Below are positions 18,410-29,847 of a DNA stretch of 64,000 nucleotides, one piece after another (the first letter of the stretch is position 1; the number at the start of each line of letters is the position of its first letter). A program made the position numbers and the translations under genes. Source of the stretch: Pseudomonas congelans (GTDB lineage: Bacteria > Pseudomonadota > Gammaproteobacteria > Pseudomonadales > Pseudomonadaceae); NCBI RefSeq assembly GCF_900103225.1, contig NZ_FNJH01000002.1:344345-408344 (forward strand). The letters run 5' to 3'. The notes beneath the pieces were generated by a model that worked only from the letters and a program-made list of their open reading frames with translations, made no database searches and was not told the origin of the DNA.

Positions 18410-18538
18410 TTATCGATCATTTTTCCCGCGCCCAGGCTTTTTGACCGTTTCCACCGTGGTTTCTCTCGGCCTTTTTCGGGCTTCTTCCAGGGGGATGAAG
18501 CGCCCGTTGACGGAGTCCCTTGCTCGTCTGTTCTTCAT
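18410..18538 (-). CDS. Small basic conserved-looking protein, 42 residues
   Basis: The sequence starts MKNRRARDSVNGRFIPLEEA and continues with KRPRETTVETVKKPGR to a GKNDR end, followed by TAA. It has a convincing ribosome site (AAGGA about 9 bases before the ATG), normal codon use and no stop within. It has many Lys/Arg, no hydrophobic segment and no Cys; it may be a small nucleic-acid-binding or ribosome-associated protein, but I recognise no family. It lies between pncC and mutS, 69 bases upstream of pncC on the same strand. The GCCCCT/AGGGGC hairpin at 18380-18396 follows its stop. The frame on the same strand that overlaps it out of register (18417-18866) has no such ribosome site. Confidence 0.65.
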   Translation of the reverse strand: MKNRRARDSVNGRFIPLEEARKRPRETTVETVKKPGRGKNDR

Positions 18539-18801
18539 ATAAAAGTCCTTTTTTATAAATGACCGCCCGGTGATCGGGTGGCAGCGATGAAAGTCTATAC
18601 GGCAAATCGAGGTTGATGGCTGCCGGGAAACGACCAGTCACCAATTCGGGGCCAGGCAACGCTGTAACTGCACCACCCGGTCGAGCGTGATAACCTTGCG
18701 CCCATCGCACATACCCGGCAGACGCCCCTTGATTCAGACAGGGACTACCCGTCACGCCCGAAGGTTGCCTCACTCCTCTCAAGAACTTGCCTAAGCCACT
18801 G

Positions 18802-21381
18802 ATGAACAAAGCAATTTCCGACCTCTCCGCACACACGCCGATGATGCAGCAGTACTGGAAACTCAAAAACCAGCACCTGGATCAACTGATGTTTTATCGC
18901 ATGGGCGATTTCTACGAGATCTTCTATGAAGACGCGAAGAAAGCCGCCAAGCTGCTGGACATAACCCTGACCGCACGCGGCCAGTCGGCAGGCCAGAGCA
19001 TTCCCATGTGCGGGATTCCCTACCATGCGGCCGAGGGTTATCTGGCCAAACTGGTGAAGCTGGGCGAATCGGTGGTGATCTGCGAGCAGATCGGCGACCC
19101 GGCCACCAGCAAGGGGCCGGTGGATCGTCAGGTGGTGCGGATCATCACGCCAGGGACGATCAGCGATGAGGCCCTGCTCGACGAGCGCAGGGATAACCTG
19201 ATTGCCGCCGTGCTGGGTGACGAACGCCTGTTCGGCCTCGCGGTGCTGGATATCACCAGTGGCAACTTCAGTGTGCTGGAGATCAAGGGTTGGGAGAACC
19301 TGCTGGCCGAGCTTGAACGGATCAATCCGGTCGAGCTGTTGATTCCGGATGACTGGCCGCAAGGCCTGCCTGCCGAGAAGCGCCGCGGTTCTCGACGTCG
19401 AGCACCCTGGGATTTCGAGCGCGACTCAGCCCATAAAAGTCTGTGTCAGCAGTTTGCAACCCAGGACCTGAAGGGTTTCGGTTGCGAAAACCTGACGCTG
19501 GCCATCGGTGCTGCCGGCTGCCTGCTCAGCTACGCCAAGGAAACCCAGCGTACCGCCCTGCCCCATTTACGCAGCCTGCGTCACGAACGTCTCGACGATA
19601 CCGTGATCCTCGATGCCGCCAGTCGCCGTAACCTGGAACTGGACACCAACCTTTCCGGGGGCCGTGACAATACCCTGCAATCGGTCATGGACCGCTGCCA
19701 GACCGCGATGGGCACGCGGCTGCTGACCCGCTGGCTGAACCGGCCATTGCGCGACCTGACCATCCTTCAGGCACGCCAGACGTCGATCACCTGCTTTCTG
19801 GAACGCTATCGCTTCGAAAACCTGCAGCCACAGCTCAAGGAAATCGGCGATATCGAACGGATTCTGGCGCGTATCGGCCTGCGTAACGCGCGGCCACGCG
19901 ACCTCGCCCGCCTGCGCGACGCCTTAAGCGCCCTGCCCGAGCTGCAACAGGCGATGACCGATCTGGATGCGCCGCATCTGCAGCAACTTGCGCAGACAGC
20001 CAGCACCTATCCCGAGCTGGCCGACTTGCTGCAGCGCGCGATCATCGACAATCCGCCAGCCGTCATCCGTGACGGAGGCGTTTTGAAGACTGGCTACGAC
20101 GCCGAACTGGATGACCTGCAATCGCTGAGTGAAAACGCCGGTCAGTTCCTGATCGACCTGGAAGCCCGCGAAAAAGCCCGTACCGGCCTTGGCAACCTGA
20201 AGGTCGGCTACAACCGTGTGCACGGCTACTTTATCGAACTGCCAAGCAAGCAGGCCGAGCAGGCGCCGGCCGACTACATACGCCGCCAGACTCTTAAGGG
20301 TGCCGAGCGCTTTATCACGCCCGAGCTCAAGGAGTTCGAGGACAAGGCGTTGTCGGCCAAGAGCCGGGCGCTGGCACGGGAAAAGATGCTCTACGAAGCG
20401 CTGCTCGAAGACCTGATCGGTCATCTTGCACCGCTTCAGGATACGGCAGCGGCCCTGGCCGAACTGGACGTACTGAGCAACCTTGCCGAGCGCGCGCTGA
20501 ATCTGGACCTCAATTGCCCACGCTTTGTCGCCGAACCCTGCATGCGTATCGAGCAGGGCCGTCATCCGGTCGTCGAACAGGTCCTGAGCACGCCTTTCGT
20601 TGCCAACGACCTGGCGCTGGACGACAGCACTCGCATGCTGGTCATCACCGGCCCGAACATGGGTGGTAAATCGACCTACATGCGTCAGACGGCACTGATT
20701 GTGCTGCTGGCCCATATCGGCAGTTTCGTACCCGCCGCCAGCTGCGAATTGTCACTGGTCGACCGGATCTTCACCCGCATCGGCTCCAGCGACGACCTGG
20801 CGGGCGGGCGCTCGACGTTCATGGTCGAAATGAGCGAAACGGCAAACATCCTGCACAATGCCACCGATAAAAGTCTGGTGCTGATGGACGAAGTCGGGCG
20901 CGGAACCAGTACCTTCGACGGTCTTTCGCTGGCCTGGGCAGCGGCTGAATGTCTCGCGCAACTGCGCGCATACACACTGTTCGCCACGCACTATTTCGAA
21001 CTGACGGTGTTGCCGGAAAGCGAACCGCTGGTGACCAATGTGCACCTCAACGCCACCGAGCATAATGAGCGCATCGTGTTCCTGCACCGCGTACTGCCGG
21101 GGCCTGCGAGCCAGAGCTACGGTCTGGCCGTGGCACAACTGGCCGGCGTGCCGGGCAAAGTCATCAGCCGCGCCAAGGAGCACTTGCAGCGCCTGGAAAC
21201 CACCAGCCTGCCGCATGAGCAGCCGCGCGCAAAACCCGGCAAGCCAGCGGTCCCGCAACAGAGCGATATGTTCGCAAGTCTGCCGCACCCGGTGCTCGAC
21301 GAGCTGTCGAAGGTCAAGGTCGACGATATGACCCCGCGACAGGCGCTGGATTTGCTATACACATTGCAAACTCGCCTGTGA
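18802..21381 (+). CDS. mutS: DNA mismatch repair protein MutS
   Basis: MutS recognises mispaired bases and recruits MutL. The 859-residue protein (E. coli 853) has the N-terminal mismatch-contact motif [15 protein letters not shown] with the Phe-x-Glu pair, connector, lever and clamp domains, then the ABC ATPase: Walker [10 protein letters not shown] (617-625), signature [18 protein letters not shown], Walker [17 protein letters not shown] and FATHYFELT. The C-terminal dimerisation tail ends [10 protein letters not shown]. The ATG at 18802 matches known MutS starts; the TTG at 18787 is a less likely alternative. Confidence 0.98.
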   Translation: MNKAISDLSAHTPMMQQYWKLKNQHLDQLMFYRMGDFYEIFYEDAKKAAKLLDITLTARGQSAGQSIPMCGIPYHAAEGYLAKLVKLGESVVICEQIGDPATSKGPVDRQVVRIITPGTISDEALLDERRDNLIAAVLGDERLFGLAVLDITSGNFSVLEIKGWENLLAELERINPVELLIPDDWPQGLPAEKRRGSRRRAPWDFERDSAHKSLCQQFATQDLKGFGCENLTLAIGAAGCLLSYAKETQRTALPHLRSLRHERLDDTVILDAASRRNLELDTNLSGGRDNTLQSVMDRCQTAMGTRLLTRWLNRPLRDLTILQARQTSITCFLERYRFENLQPQLKEIGDIERILARIGLRNARPRDLARLRDALSALPELQQAMTDLDAPHLQQLAQTASTYPELADLLQRAIIDNPPAVIRDGGVLKTGYDAELDDLQSLSENAGQFLIDLEAREKARTGLGNLKVGYNRVHGYFIELPSKQAEQAPADYIRRQTLKGAERFITPELKEFEDKALSAKSRALAREKMLYEALLEDLIGHLAPLQDTAAALAELDVLSNLAERALNLDLNCPRFVAEPCMRIEQGRHPVVEQVLSTPFVANDLALDDSTRMLVITGPNMGGKSTYMRQTALIVLLAHIGSFVPAASCELSLVDRIFTRIGSSDDLAGGRSTFMVEMSETANILHNATDKSLVLMDEVGRGTSTFDGLSLAWAAAECLAQLRAYTLFATHYFELTVLPESEPLVTNVHLNATEHNERIVFLHRVLPGPASQSYGLAVAQLAGVPGKVISRAKEHLQRLETTSLPHEQPRAKPGKPAVPQQSDMFASLPHPVLDELSKVKVDDMTPRQALDLLYTLQTRL

Positions 21382-21640
21382 CGCGAAGCGTTACATACTG
21401 TTAGAATCCCGCGCGGTTTGGGACGCTCTCGGCTTTTAGCCTGGTCGAGGCGTTTTTCGAGCCGCGTGAAAATGCAGCGAACCACCGGTAGGTAGCAGGG
21501 GCAGGTAGCAAACGACGCAGTCTTGCTGTCTCAAGGCCGCCTACCAAAAGCACGTGTTTTCATAGGGCCGGGAAACCTCCCGAACCTGGCACCCCTGTCT
21601 GGAAGGGCTCTGCCGCAGCCGCCTGAGGAGAGAATTAGAA

Positions 21641-21964
21641 ATGACCTTCGTCGTCACCGACAACTGCATCAAGTGCAAGTACACCGACTGCGTAGAAGTC
21701 TGTCCGGTGGACTGCTTTTACGAAGGCCCGAATTTCCTGGTGATCCACCCGGACGAGTGCATCGACTGCGCGCTCTGCGAGCCAGAGTGCCCCGCCGTAG
21801 CCATTTATTCGGAAGACGAGATCCCTGCCGGCATGGAAAACTTCATTGAGCTCAATGCCGAGCTTGCCGAAGTCTGGCCCAACATCACCGAAAAGAAAGA
21901 CGCCATGCCGGATGCGGCAGAGTGGGATGGCAAAACCGGCAAGATCGCTGAACTGGAACGCTAG
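21641..21964 (+). CDS. fdxA: Ferredoxin FdxA (3Fe-4S/4Fe-4S, seven-iron type)
   Basis: The 107-residue protein has two cluster-binding regions: [17 protein letters not shown], whose spacing is that of a seven-iron ferredoxin with one 3Fe-4S cluster, and [12 protein letters not shown] for the 4Fe-4S cluster. The C-terminal extension is typical of the Azotobacter/Pseudomonas FdI group. It is a low-potential electron carrier and a plausible partner of Fpr (inference). The ribosome site GAGGAGAG lies at about 21625. The 259 bases between mutS and this gene contain a TAGAAT -10-like element near 21402 and a long leader with repeated GGTAGC/GGTAGG words. Confidence 0.95.
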   Translation: MTFVVTDNCIKCKYTDCVEVCPVDCFYEGPNFLVIHPDECIDCALCEPECPAVAIYSEDEIPAGMENFIELNAELAEVWPNITEKKDAMPDAAEWDGKTGKIAELER

Positions 21965-21979
21965 ATTCCACGCAGACAA

Positions 21980-22003
21980 AAGGCCCTCAAGAGGGCCTTT
22001 TTT
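21980..22003 (+). terminator. Intrinsic terminator of fdxA
   Basis: The stem AAGGCCCT/AGGGCCTT has a CAAG loop and is followed by a T-run. It faces the rsmZ terminator on the opposite strand. Confidence 0.9.
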
Positions 22004-22025
22004 GTTGAATACGATTTTCTGCAGA

Positions 22026-22158
22026 CAAAAAAAGGGGCGGTATGACCCGCCCACATTTTTCCTTGTTCCCTGTATTCCCTGGTCATCATCCTGATGAATC
22101 GCATCCCGCGATATCCCTGACCGTCATCCTTGATGGCCTGTGCCTGTCCGTTGGCACA
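22026..22158 (-). ncRNA. rsmZ: RsmZ, CsrA/RsmA-sequestering small RNA
   Basis: Read on the minus strand, about 125-130 nt run from a start near 22158 to a terminator GGGCGG/CCGCCC (22052-22035) followed by T7. Eight GGA motifs are present, most displayed in hairpin loops: TGTGCC-aacggaca-GGCACA at the 5' end, ATCGC-GGGAT-GCGAT, and TCATC-AGGAT-GATGA, with AGGGAA motifs in the linkers. This is the RsmY/Z architecture that titrates the translational repressors RsmA/RsmE. The position between fdxA and rpoS is the known rsmZ locus in Pseudomonas (established knowledge). A -10 box TAATAT (22170-22165) and a GacA-type upstream site are in place. No protein is encoded. Confidence 0.9.
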
Positions 22159-22164
22159 GCTTCG

Positions 22165-22192
22165 ATATTAGAGACTTAACCTCGAAGAGCAA
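22165..22192 (-). promoter_or_regulatory. rsmZ core promoter
   Basis: On the minus strand TTGCTC is followed after 16 bases by TAATAT (22170-22165), placing the start 7 bases further at about 22158, where the first RsmZ hairpin begins. Confidence 0.7.
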
Positions 22193-22329
22193 CTCCCCAA
22201 ACGCTCCAGAATATTTCCGCAATGAGCGACGGCAGGAATTAAATCCCTTATAAAACAAAGTCTTGAAATTTAAAAACCGACAAGTTGGCGACAAGCCTCA
22301 CTGCTGTTACCCGGATGACTTACAGCAAG

Positions 22330-22347
22330 CGTACGCAATGACTTACA
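22330..22347 (-). promoter_or_regulatory. Candidate GacA upstream activating sequence of rsmZ
   Basis: The minus strand reads TGTAAG-TCATTG-CGTACG; the consensus GacA site is TGTAAG-N6-CTTACA, so the left half is perfect and the right half matches at four of six. It lies about 180 bases upstream of the rsmZ start, the spacing known for GacA sites of rsmZ genes. A second TGTAAG occurs nearby at 22319-22324 on the same strand. Confidence 0.65.
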
Positions 22348-22445
22348 GGCTTTGAACATTCTGATTACGATTACACTGCTACCGGCCAGACAAGGCGCCC
22401 CCATCTGATGCAGTGACCAACGACATTTAAATGATGAAAGACATA

Positions 22446-22483
22446 TAAAAAGGCCGATATACACATGCTGTGTCATATCGGCC
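22446..22483 (-). terminator. Intrinsic terminator of rpoS
   Basis: The long stem GGCCGATAT/ATATCGGCC (22452-22460 with 22475-22483) extends inward through ACACA/TGTGT with one bulged base. The T-run on the minus strand corresponds to plus-strand A's at 22447-22451. Confidence 0.9.
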
Positions 22484-22507
22484 GGGGATTGATGCTGCGC
22501 AAGGGGA

Positions 22508-23515
22508 CTACTGGAAGAGCGACTCGCTGGACAGACCGTTCTTCTCAAGGATCTCACGCAGGCGCTTGAGTCCTTCGACTTGAATCTGCCTTACACGCTC
22601 ACGCGTCAGACCGATCTCAAGCCCTACATCTTCAAGCGTGCTGCTTTCATGCCCGCGCAAGCCAAAGCGGCGAATCACAACCTCGCGCTGCTTCTCGGTC
22701 AGTTCAGACAGCCATTGATCGATGCTCTGTGAAAGATCGTCGTCCTGCAGCAACTCGCAGGGATCTGTTGGGCGATCGTCGGTAAGGGTATCAAGCAGCG
22801 TCTTGTCCGAATCCGGCCCCAGCGAAACGTCCACCGACGAGACGCGCTCGTTCAGGCCCAGCATGCGCTTGACCTCGCCTACCGGTTTTTCCAGCAGGTT
22901 GGCGATCTCTTCAGGAGAGGGTTCGTGATCCAGCTTCTGGGTCAGCTCTCTGGCCGCACGCAGATAAACGTTCAGCTCCTTGACCACATGAATCGGCAGC
23001 CGGATGGTCCGCGTCTGATTCATGATCGCGCGTTCAATGGTCTGACGAATCCACCAGGTAGCGTAGGTCGAGAAACGAAAGCCGCGCTCCGGGTCGAACT
23101 TCTCAACCGCCCGGATCAACCCCAGGTTGCCCTCCTCGATCAGATCAAGCAATGACAGCCCACGATTGACATAGCGTCTGGCAATTTTCACCACCAGGCG
23201 CAGATTGCTTTCAATCATGCGTTTGCGCCCGGCCGGGTCTCCACTTTGCGACAGGCGCGCAAAATGCACTTCTTCTTCCGGGGACAATAGAGGAGAAAAA
23301 CCGATTTCATTGAGGTACAGCTGGGTAGCATCGAGCGCCCGCGTGTAATCAATGTACTTGTGTTGTTTGAGCGATGTTGAATGCTTGGCCTTGGTACGTC
23401 CCGAGACAGCGGCTGGCTGCTTCTCGTTCGACGCTTCCTTCAGGACAATGCCGGCTTCCATAAGGAGCACTTCATCATCGATGTCAAACTCCGGCGCTTC
23501 GTTGCCAAGAGCCAT
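22508..23515 (-). CDS. rpoS: RNA polymerase sigma factor RpoS (sigma-38)
   Basis: This stationary-phase and stress sigma factor has 335 residues. Region 1.2-2 includes [33 protein letters not shown], the core-binding [20 protein letters not shown] and the -10 recognition helix [20 protein letters not shown]. Region 4.2 with its helix-turn-helix is near residues 293-323 ([16 protein letters not shown]). The acidic N-terminus ([20 protein letters not shown]) is typical of Pseudomonas RpoS. Transcription in this genus starts mainly inside nlpD, so the leader is long and includes the hairpin at 23581-23610; levels are tied to Gac/Rsm signalling. Confidence 0.98.
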   Translation of the reverse strand: MALGNEAPEFDIDDEVLLMEAGIVLKEASNEKQPAAVSGRTKAKHSTSLKQHKYIDYTRALDATQLYLNEIGFSPLLSPEEEVHFARLSQSGDPAGRKRMIESNLRLVVKIARRYVNRGLSLLDLIEEGNLGLIRAVEKFDPERGFRFSTYATWWIRQTIERAIMNQTRTIRLPIHVVKELNVYLRAARELTQKLDHEPSPEEIANLLEKPVGEVKRMLGLNERVSSVDVSLGPDSDKTLLDTLTDDRPTDPCELLQDDDLSQSIDQWLSELTEKQREVVIRRFGLRGHESSTLEDVGLEIGLTRERVRQIQVEGLKRLREILEKNGLSSESLFQ

Positions 23516-23580
23516 TGTTTTAGTCCTTTGGTGAGTTCGACCTCAAGCTCCAGCGTCGCCTGGTTCCATGGCAACACTTG

Positions 23581-23610
23581 AGCCTGTTCCTATTACGCCA
23601 GGAACAGGCT
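23581..23610 (-). repeat. Perfect inverted repeat in the rpoS leader / nlpD-rpoS spacer
   Basis: AGCCTGTTCC (23581-23590) and GGAACAGGCT (23601-23610) form a 10-bp perfect stem with a 10-base loop, 66 bases upstream of the rpoS ATG and just after the nlpD stop. There is no T-run, so it is unlikely to be a full terminator; in the mRNA it would be a stable leader hairpin. Confidence 0.7.
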
Positions 23611-23618
23611 GGCAACTA

Positions 23619-24485
23619 TCAACGACGTGGCAAGAATCCTAAAGGATCTACAGGTTTCCCTTGGCGGCGAATCTCAAAATGCAGTTTCACCCGGTCAGTT
23701 CCTGTTGACCCCATTTCGGCAATCGTCTGCCCTGCCTTGACCTGTTGACCTTCCCGTACCAAAAGCCTGCGGTTATGACCGTAGGCACTGACGTAGGTAT
23801 CGCTGTGTTTGATGATGATCAATTCGCCGTAGCCCCGTAATCCACTTCCGGCGTAAACAACTGAACCATCAGATGCTGCCAAAACAGGCTGTCCCAAATC
23901 ACCAGCGATATCAATTCCTTTATTCAAACTGCCGTTTGAGGAAAATTTTCCTATCAAAATGCCACTCGAAGGCCAGGTCCAACCCGTCGGAGACTTGCCG
24001 GCCGGGCCTGTCCCGGTGGTCGCCGAGGGGGGTATAACCACAGGTACAACCGCAACAGGTTTGGACATGACCGTGGTTTTGACGGATCCGGAACTGCTGG
24101 TATTGGTGGATGTGGACGTCACCGGACGCCCGGCGCCAGACGTTGAAACCACACTCGGCGTTGAAGAGGAGCGTCCGTCAAAGCGAATTGTCTGACCTGG
24201 CTTGATGGTAAACGGCTCCGGGATCTGATTACGGGCAGCCAGTGCCTTCCAGTCCCAGCCGTAACGAAATGCAATGGAAAAAAGTGTGTCACCGCGCCTG
24301 ACCACGTATTGGCCAGTGGTGACAGTCGGACGCTGGGCGACGGCATTGCCGTTGCGATCAACAACGCGAACGCCGCCTGAAGGCGAGCTGGAGCAGCCGA
24401 CCAAAAGGACACTGAGAGCAATGCCAATCACCAGACGCTGATAACTTTTTGAAGATCTGAGCTGCTGAATGACTGTGAGACTCAC
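23619..24485 (-). CDS. nlpD: Lipoprotein NlpD (LysM and degenerate M23 domains)
   Basis: The 288-residue envelope lipoprotein has a signal peptide with lipobox LLVGC (Cys31), a LysM domain (about 60-103, YVVRRGDTLFSIAFRYG), a Ser/Thr/Pro linker, and a C-terminal M23 domain (about 165-288). The zinc ligands are lost: NKGIDIAG has Asn in place of the first His, and LHFEIR has only the second His of HxH. It is therefore not a peptidase but an activator of the amidase AmiC during cell separation, as in E. coli (established knowledge). Order pcm-nlpD-rpoS is conserved; the main rpoS promoter is expected inside this gene. Confidence 0.95.
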   Translation of the reverse strand: MSLTVIQQLRSSKSYQRLVIGIALSVLLVGCSSSPSGGVRVVDRNGNAVAQRPTVTTGQYVVRRGDTLFSIAFRYGWDWKALAARNQIPEPFTIKPGQTIRFDGRSSSTPSVVSTSGAGRPVTSTSTNTSSSGSVKTTVMSKPVAVVPVVIPPSATTGTGPAGKSPTGWTWPSSGILIGKFSSNGSLNKGIDIAGDLGQPVLAASDGSVVYAGSGLRGYGELIIIKHSDTYVSAYGHNRRLLVREGQQVKAGQTIAEMGSTGTDRVKLHFEIRRQGKPVDPLGFLPRR

Positions 24486-24693
24486 CCGCCACTCCCTTTA
24501 CTGGTGACTGAATTCAAAAAAGATGCCTATTGTGCCGTAATAGCGACGGGCAGCCAGTGATAAACCGCTGAAAAACGCTGTTAAGTATCAATCATCTGCA
24601 TGGAAATGATGCCATCAGGCCATTCAAGATTCCGGGCCGCGCGCTGTAGACAGACGACTGACGCCAGAATTCATTGTTTACCGCAGACAATCT

Positions 24694-26107
<1,414 letters not shown>

Positions 26108-26120
<13 letters not shown>

Positions 26121-27166
26121 GAGCTGTCCGTCTGCCCAACCGGCACCAGATCGATGAGTTCGCGTACCAAGACGGTCGCGAAGCATCCGGGCGGAAGGAC
26201 GAATTCCAGTTGCAGAATGTCAGACTCGGGATAATGCCACGTCAGCCGCCCAATGGGCAGTCGCAGGATGCGACGTTCGTGCTCCATGCCCGCTCTGACC
26301 AGCCAGTCACGCAACACGGACTCGTCGTCGGCAATGGTATTTTCCAGCGCCGCCGTCGCATCGCCAGCTGGCGAAGAGCCTTCACCCCATTGAGGTCCGG
26401 TAGGGTGCAGATCGAGGATCGCCAGACGGGGATCGCTACATTCATCCACCCCGGCCGGGAAAAAGCTGCGGCTGTCGGTGAACGCGAGCAAATCACCGAC
26501 CTGAGCCTTCTGCCAACTGCCATCGGCAACCCGGGCGGCCAATACCCGATTGAACAGGTAACTGCGCGCGGTGGACAACAGTCGCGAACGCACCGCACGT
26601 TGCTCAGGCAGCGCCTTGCGGGCGGCGTAATCACGAGCCTCGCCAAGATTTCCGCCCTGATAGCCAAAACGCTGCGTGCCGAAATAATTGGGGATGCCCT
26701 GCCGGGCAATGGTTTCAAGGCGCTGATTCAAGGCGTCCTTGTCTGCATCCAGCTGAGTCAGACGCAGCGTGAAGCCATTGGCCGCATGGGCGCCGCGCTG
26801 CAGTTTGCGTTTGTGCCGCCGGCTCTTGAGAATCTGCAGCGTGTCATCCTGTGCAGCGGACAGATCAGGATCGGCCTTGCCCGGCAATTGAATGCTGAAC
26901 CACTGGCGGGTCAGTGCCTGACGATCCTTGAGCCCGGCATAGCTGACTGTGCGCAGCTGGACGCCCGCAGCGCGGGCCAGTCGGCGGGCCGCCTCTTCCG
27001 TGTTAAGACCGCGCTTCTCGACCCATAGCCACAAGTGCTCGCCATCCCCGGAAAGCGGGATGTCCAGCACTTCGTCGACCTGAAAATCTTCGGCAGTCGC
27101 TTTGAGGACTGCACGTCCCAATGCATCGCCGTAAGCTCGCGGCCCCAGCAGTTCAAGTTCATTCAT
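26108..27166 (-). CDS. truD: tRNA pseudouridine13 synthase TruD
   Basis: The 352-residue protein has the TruD catalytic motif [14 protein letters not shown] (catalytic Asp81), the N-terminal EDFQVDEVL segment and the [15 protein letters not shown] motif. It isomerises U13 of tRNA-Glu. Both ends overlap neighbours: four bases (ATGA) with ispF and 13 with surE, so the three genes are translated from one message. Confidence 0.96.
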
Positions 27167-27636
27167 GCGCGCAGCAACAACGCAACGGCATGCACCGCGA
27201 TGCCTTCTTCACGCCCGGTGAAGCCAAGCTTCTCGGTGGTTGTGGCCTTGACGTTGACCTGGTCCAGCTCGACCTGAAGATCTTCAGCGATCACTGCACG
27301 CATGGCATCGATATGCGGCGCCATTTTCGGTGCCTGAGCGACGATGGTGGCGTCGACATTACCGACCTTCCAGCCCTTGTCATGAATAAGCGTGAGGACA
27401 TGACGCAGCAGCACGCGGCTGTCGGCGCCCTTGAACTGCGGGTCGGTGTCGGGAAAATGCTTGCCAATATCGCCCAGCGCTACAGCGCCCAGAAGCGCGT
27501 CGCTCAAGGCATGCAGCAGGACATCGCCATCGGAATGGGCCAGCAGGCCAAACCCGTGTGCAATCCGCACGCCGCCCAAGGTAATGAAGTCGCCTTCAGC
27601 GAAACGGTGCACATCATAGCCATGGCCAATACGCAT
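27163..27636 (-). CDS. ispF: 2-C-methyl-D-erythritol 2,4-cyclodiphosphate synthase IspF
   Basis: This is the MEP-pathway zinc enzyme, 157 residues. [12 protein letters not shown] supplies the metal ligands (Asp8, His10), with [18 protein letters not shown] and the C-terminal [21 protein letters not shown]. The start is fixed by the invariant N-terminus, yet the codon sits directly against the T-run of an upstream terminator, leaving no normal ribosome-site spacing. ispD and dxr of the same pathway lie further along the minus strand (30.8 and 50.9 kb), not fused to this gene. Confidence 0.97.
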   Translation of the reverse strand: MRIGHGYDVHRFAEGDFITLGGVRIAHGFGLLAHSDGDVLLHALSDALLGAVALGDIGKHFPDTDPQFKGADSRVLLRHVLTLIHDKGWKVGNVDATIVAQAPKMAPHIDAMRAVIAEDLQVELDQVNVKATTTEKLGFTGREEGIAVHAVALLLRA

Positions 27637-27666
27637 AAAAAAACGCCCTGAAAAAAGTCAGGGCGT
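27637..27666 (-). terminator. Intrinsic terminator between fghA and ispF
   Basis: ACGCCCTGA/TCAGGGCGT (27643-27651 with 27658-27666) has a 6-base loop, and the minus-strand T-run touches the ispF ATG at 27636. It ends the adhC-fghA transcript, or attenuates entry into ispF. Confidence 0.85.
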
Positions 27667-27689
27667 GATTCTACCTGCTTTGGCGCGCG

Positions 27690-28535
27690 TTAGCTGTTCA
27701 AGGCTGCAGCGTGATGCCTGAGATGGTCTTCGATGAAGCTGGCGATGAAGAAATAGCTGTGGTCATAACCTGGCTGCATGCGCAGCGTCAGCGGATAGTC
27801 CGCAGCCTTGGCCGCCTGAACCAGCACCCCGGGCTTGAGCTGATTGACCAGAAAATCGTCACGATCGCCCTGATCGACCAGCGTCGGCAGCTTTTCGGAA
27901 GCCTGCGCAATCAGCACGCTGGCATCCCACTCGCGCCAGCGGGAACGGTCTTCGCCCAGATAACGCGAGAATGCCTTTTGCCCCCATGGGCAATCGATCG
28001 GATTACTGATGGGCGAGAACGCCGATACCGAACGATAGCGACCAGGATTGCGCAACGCACAGACCAGTGCGCCGTGCCCGCCCATCGAGTGCCCGCTGAT
28101 ACTGCGCACCTGTGACGCCGGAAAATGCCCTTCGATCAGCGACGGCAGTTCCTTGACCACGTAATCATGCATTTGATAATGCCGCGCATAAGGCTGCTCG
28201 GTGGCGTTTAGGTAGAAGCCCGCGCCTTGACCGAAGTCCCAGGCGCCGTCAGGGTCGTCTGCCACGTCGGCACCGCGCGGACTGGTATCAGGCGCCACGA
28301 TGATGATGCCCAGCTCGGCCGCCAGGCGATGGGCGGCCGCTTTCTGCATGAAGTTTTCATCCGTGCAGGTCAGCCCGGACAGCCAGTACAACACCGGCAG
28401 CTTGCCGCCCTGCTCCGCCTGCGGTGGCAGATAGACGGCAAACACCATGTCGCAACCGAGCACTTGAGAATGGTGCTTGTAGCGCTTGTGCCAGCCGCCG
28501 AAGCTTTTTTGGCAGGAAATATTTTCCAAAGGCAT
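27690..28535 (-). CDS. fghA: S-formylglutathione hydrolase
   Basis: This esterase-D type alpha/beta hydrolase (281 residues) converts S-formylglutathione to formate and glutathione, the second step of formaldehyde detoxification. It shows [17 protein letters not shown], the oxyanion-hole region, and the nucleophile [11 protein letters not shown] (Ser150), with a C-terminal [12 protein letters not shown] carrying the His. It follows adhC by 95 bases, on the same strand. Confidence 0.96.
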   Translation of the reverse strand: MPLENISCQKSFGGWHKRYKHHSQVLGCDMVFAVYLPPQAEQGGKLPVLYWLSGLTCTDENFMQKAAAHRLAAELGIIIVAPDTSPRGADVADDPDGAWDFGQGAGFYLNATEQPYARHYQMHDYVVKELPSLIEGHFPASQVRSISGHSMGGHGALVCALRNPGRYRSVSAFSPISNPIDCPWGQKAFSRYLGEDRSRWREWDASVLIAQASEKLPTLVDQGDRDDFLVNQLKPGVLVQAAKAADYPLTLRMQPGYDHSYFFIASFIEDHLRHHAAALNS

Positions 28536-28569
28536 AGGGTTTCCTCCAGTTGCAGGCTTCCAGCCTCAT

Positions 28570-28603
28570 GCAGCAAGCGCTATCGGATCATCTTGCTTGC
28601 TGC
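28570..28603. repeat. Inverted repeat between adhC and fghA
   Basis: GCAGCAAG (28570-28577) and CTTGCTGC (28596-28603) form a perfect 8-bp stem with an 18-base loop in the 95-bp gap. There is no T-run, so it may be an mRNA stability or processing hairpin. Confidence 0.5.
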
Positions 28604-28630
28604 GTGAAGCGCAGAGCCCGCCGCTGCTCC

Positions 28631-29824
<1,194 letters not shown>

Positions 29825-29847
29825 TTAATGCTGTGCAGGGATAATCG

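Larger units (their letters stand above)
22159..22507. other. 349-bp non-coding region between rsmZ and rpoS
   Basis: It contains the rsmZ promoter and GacA site and the rpoS terminator. The middle (about 22195-22325) is A+T-rich relative to the surroundings, as in other rsmZ upstream regions. No ORF with a ribosome site is visible. Confidence 0.7.

Noticed and set aside
18417..18866. 149-residue minus-strand frame between pncC and mutS
   Set aside because: It overlaps the mutS start and has no family sequence; the 42-residue frame in another register has the real ribosome site.
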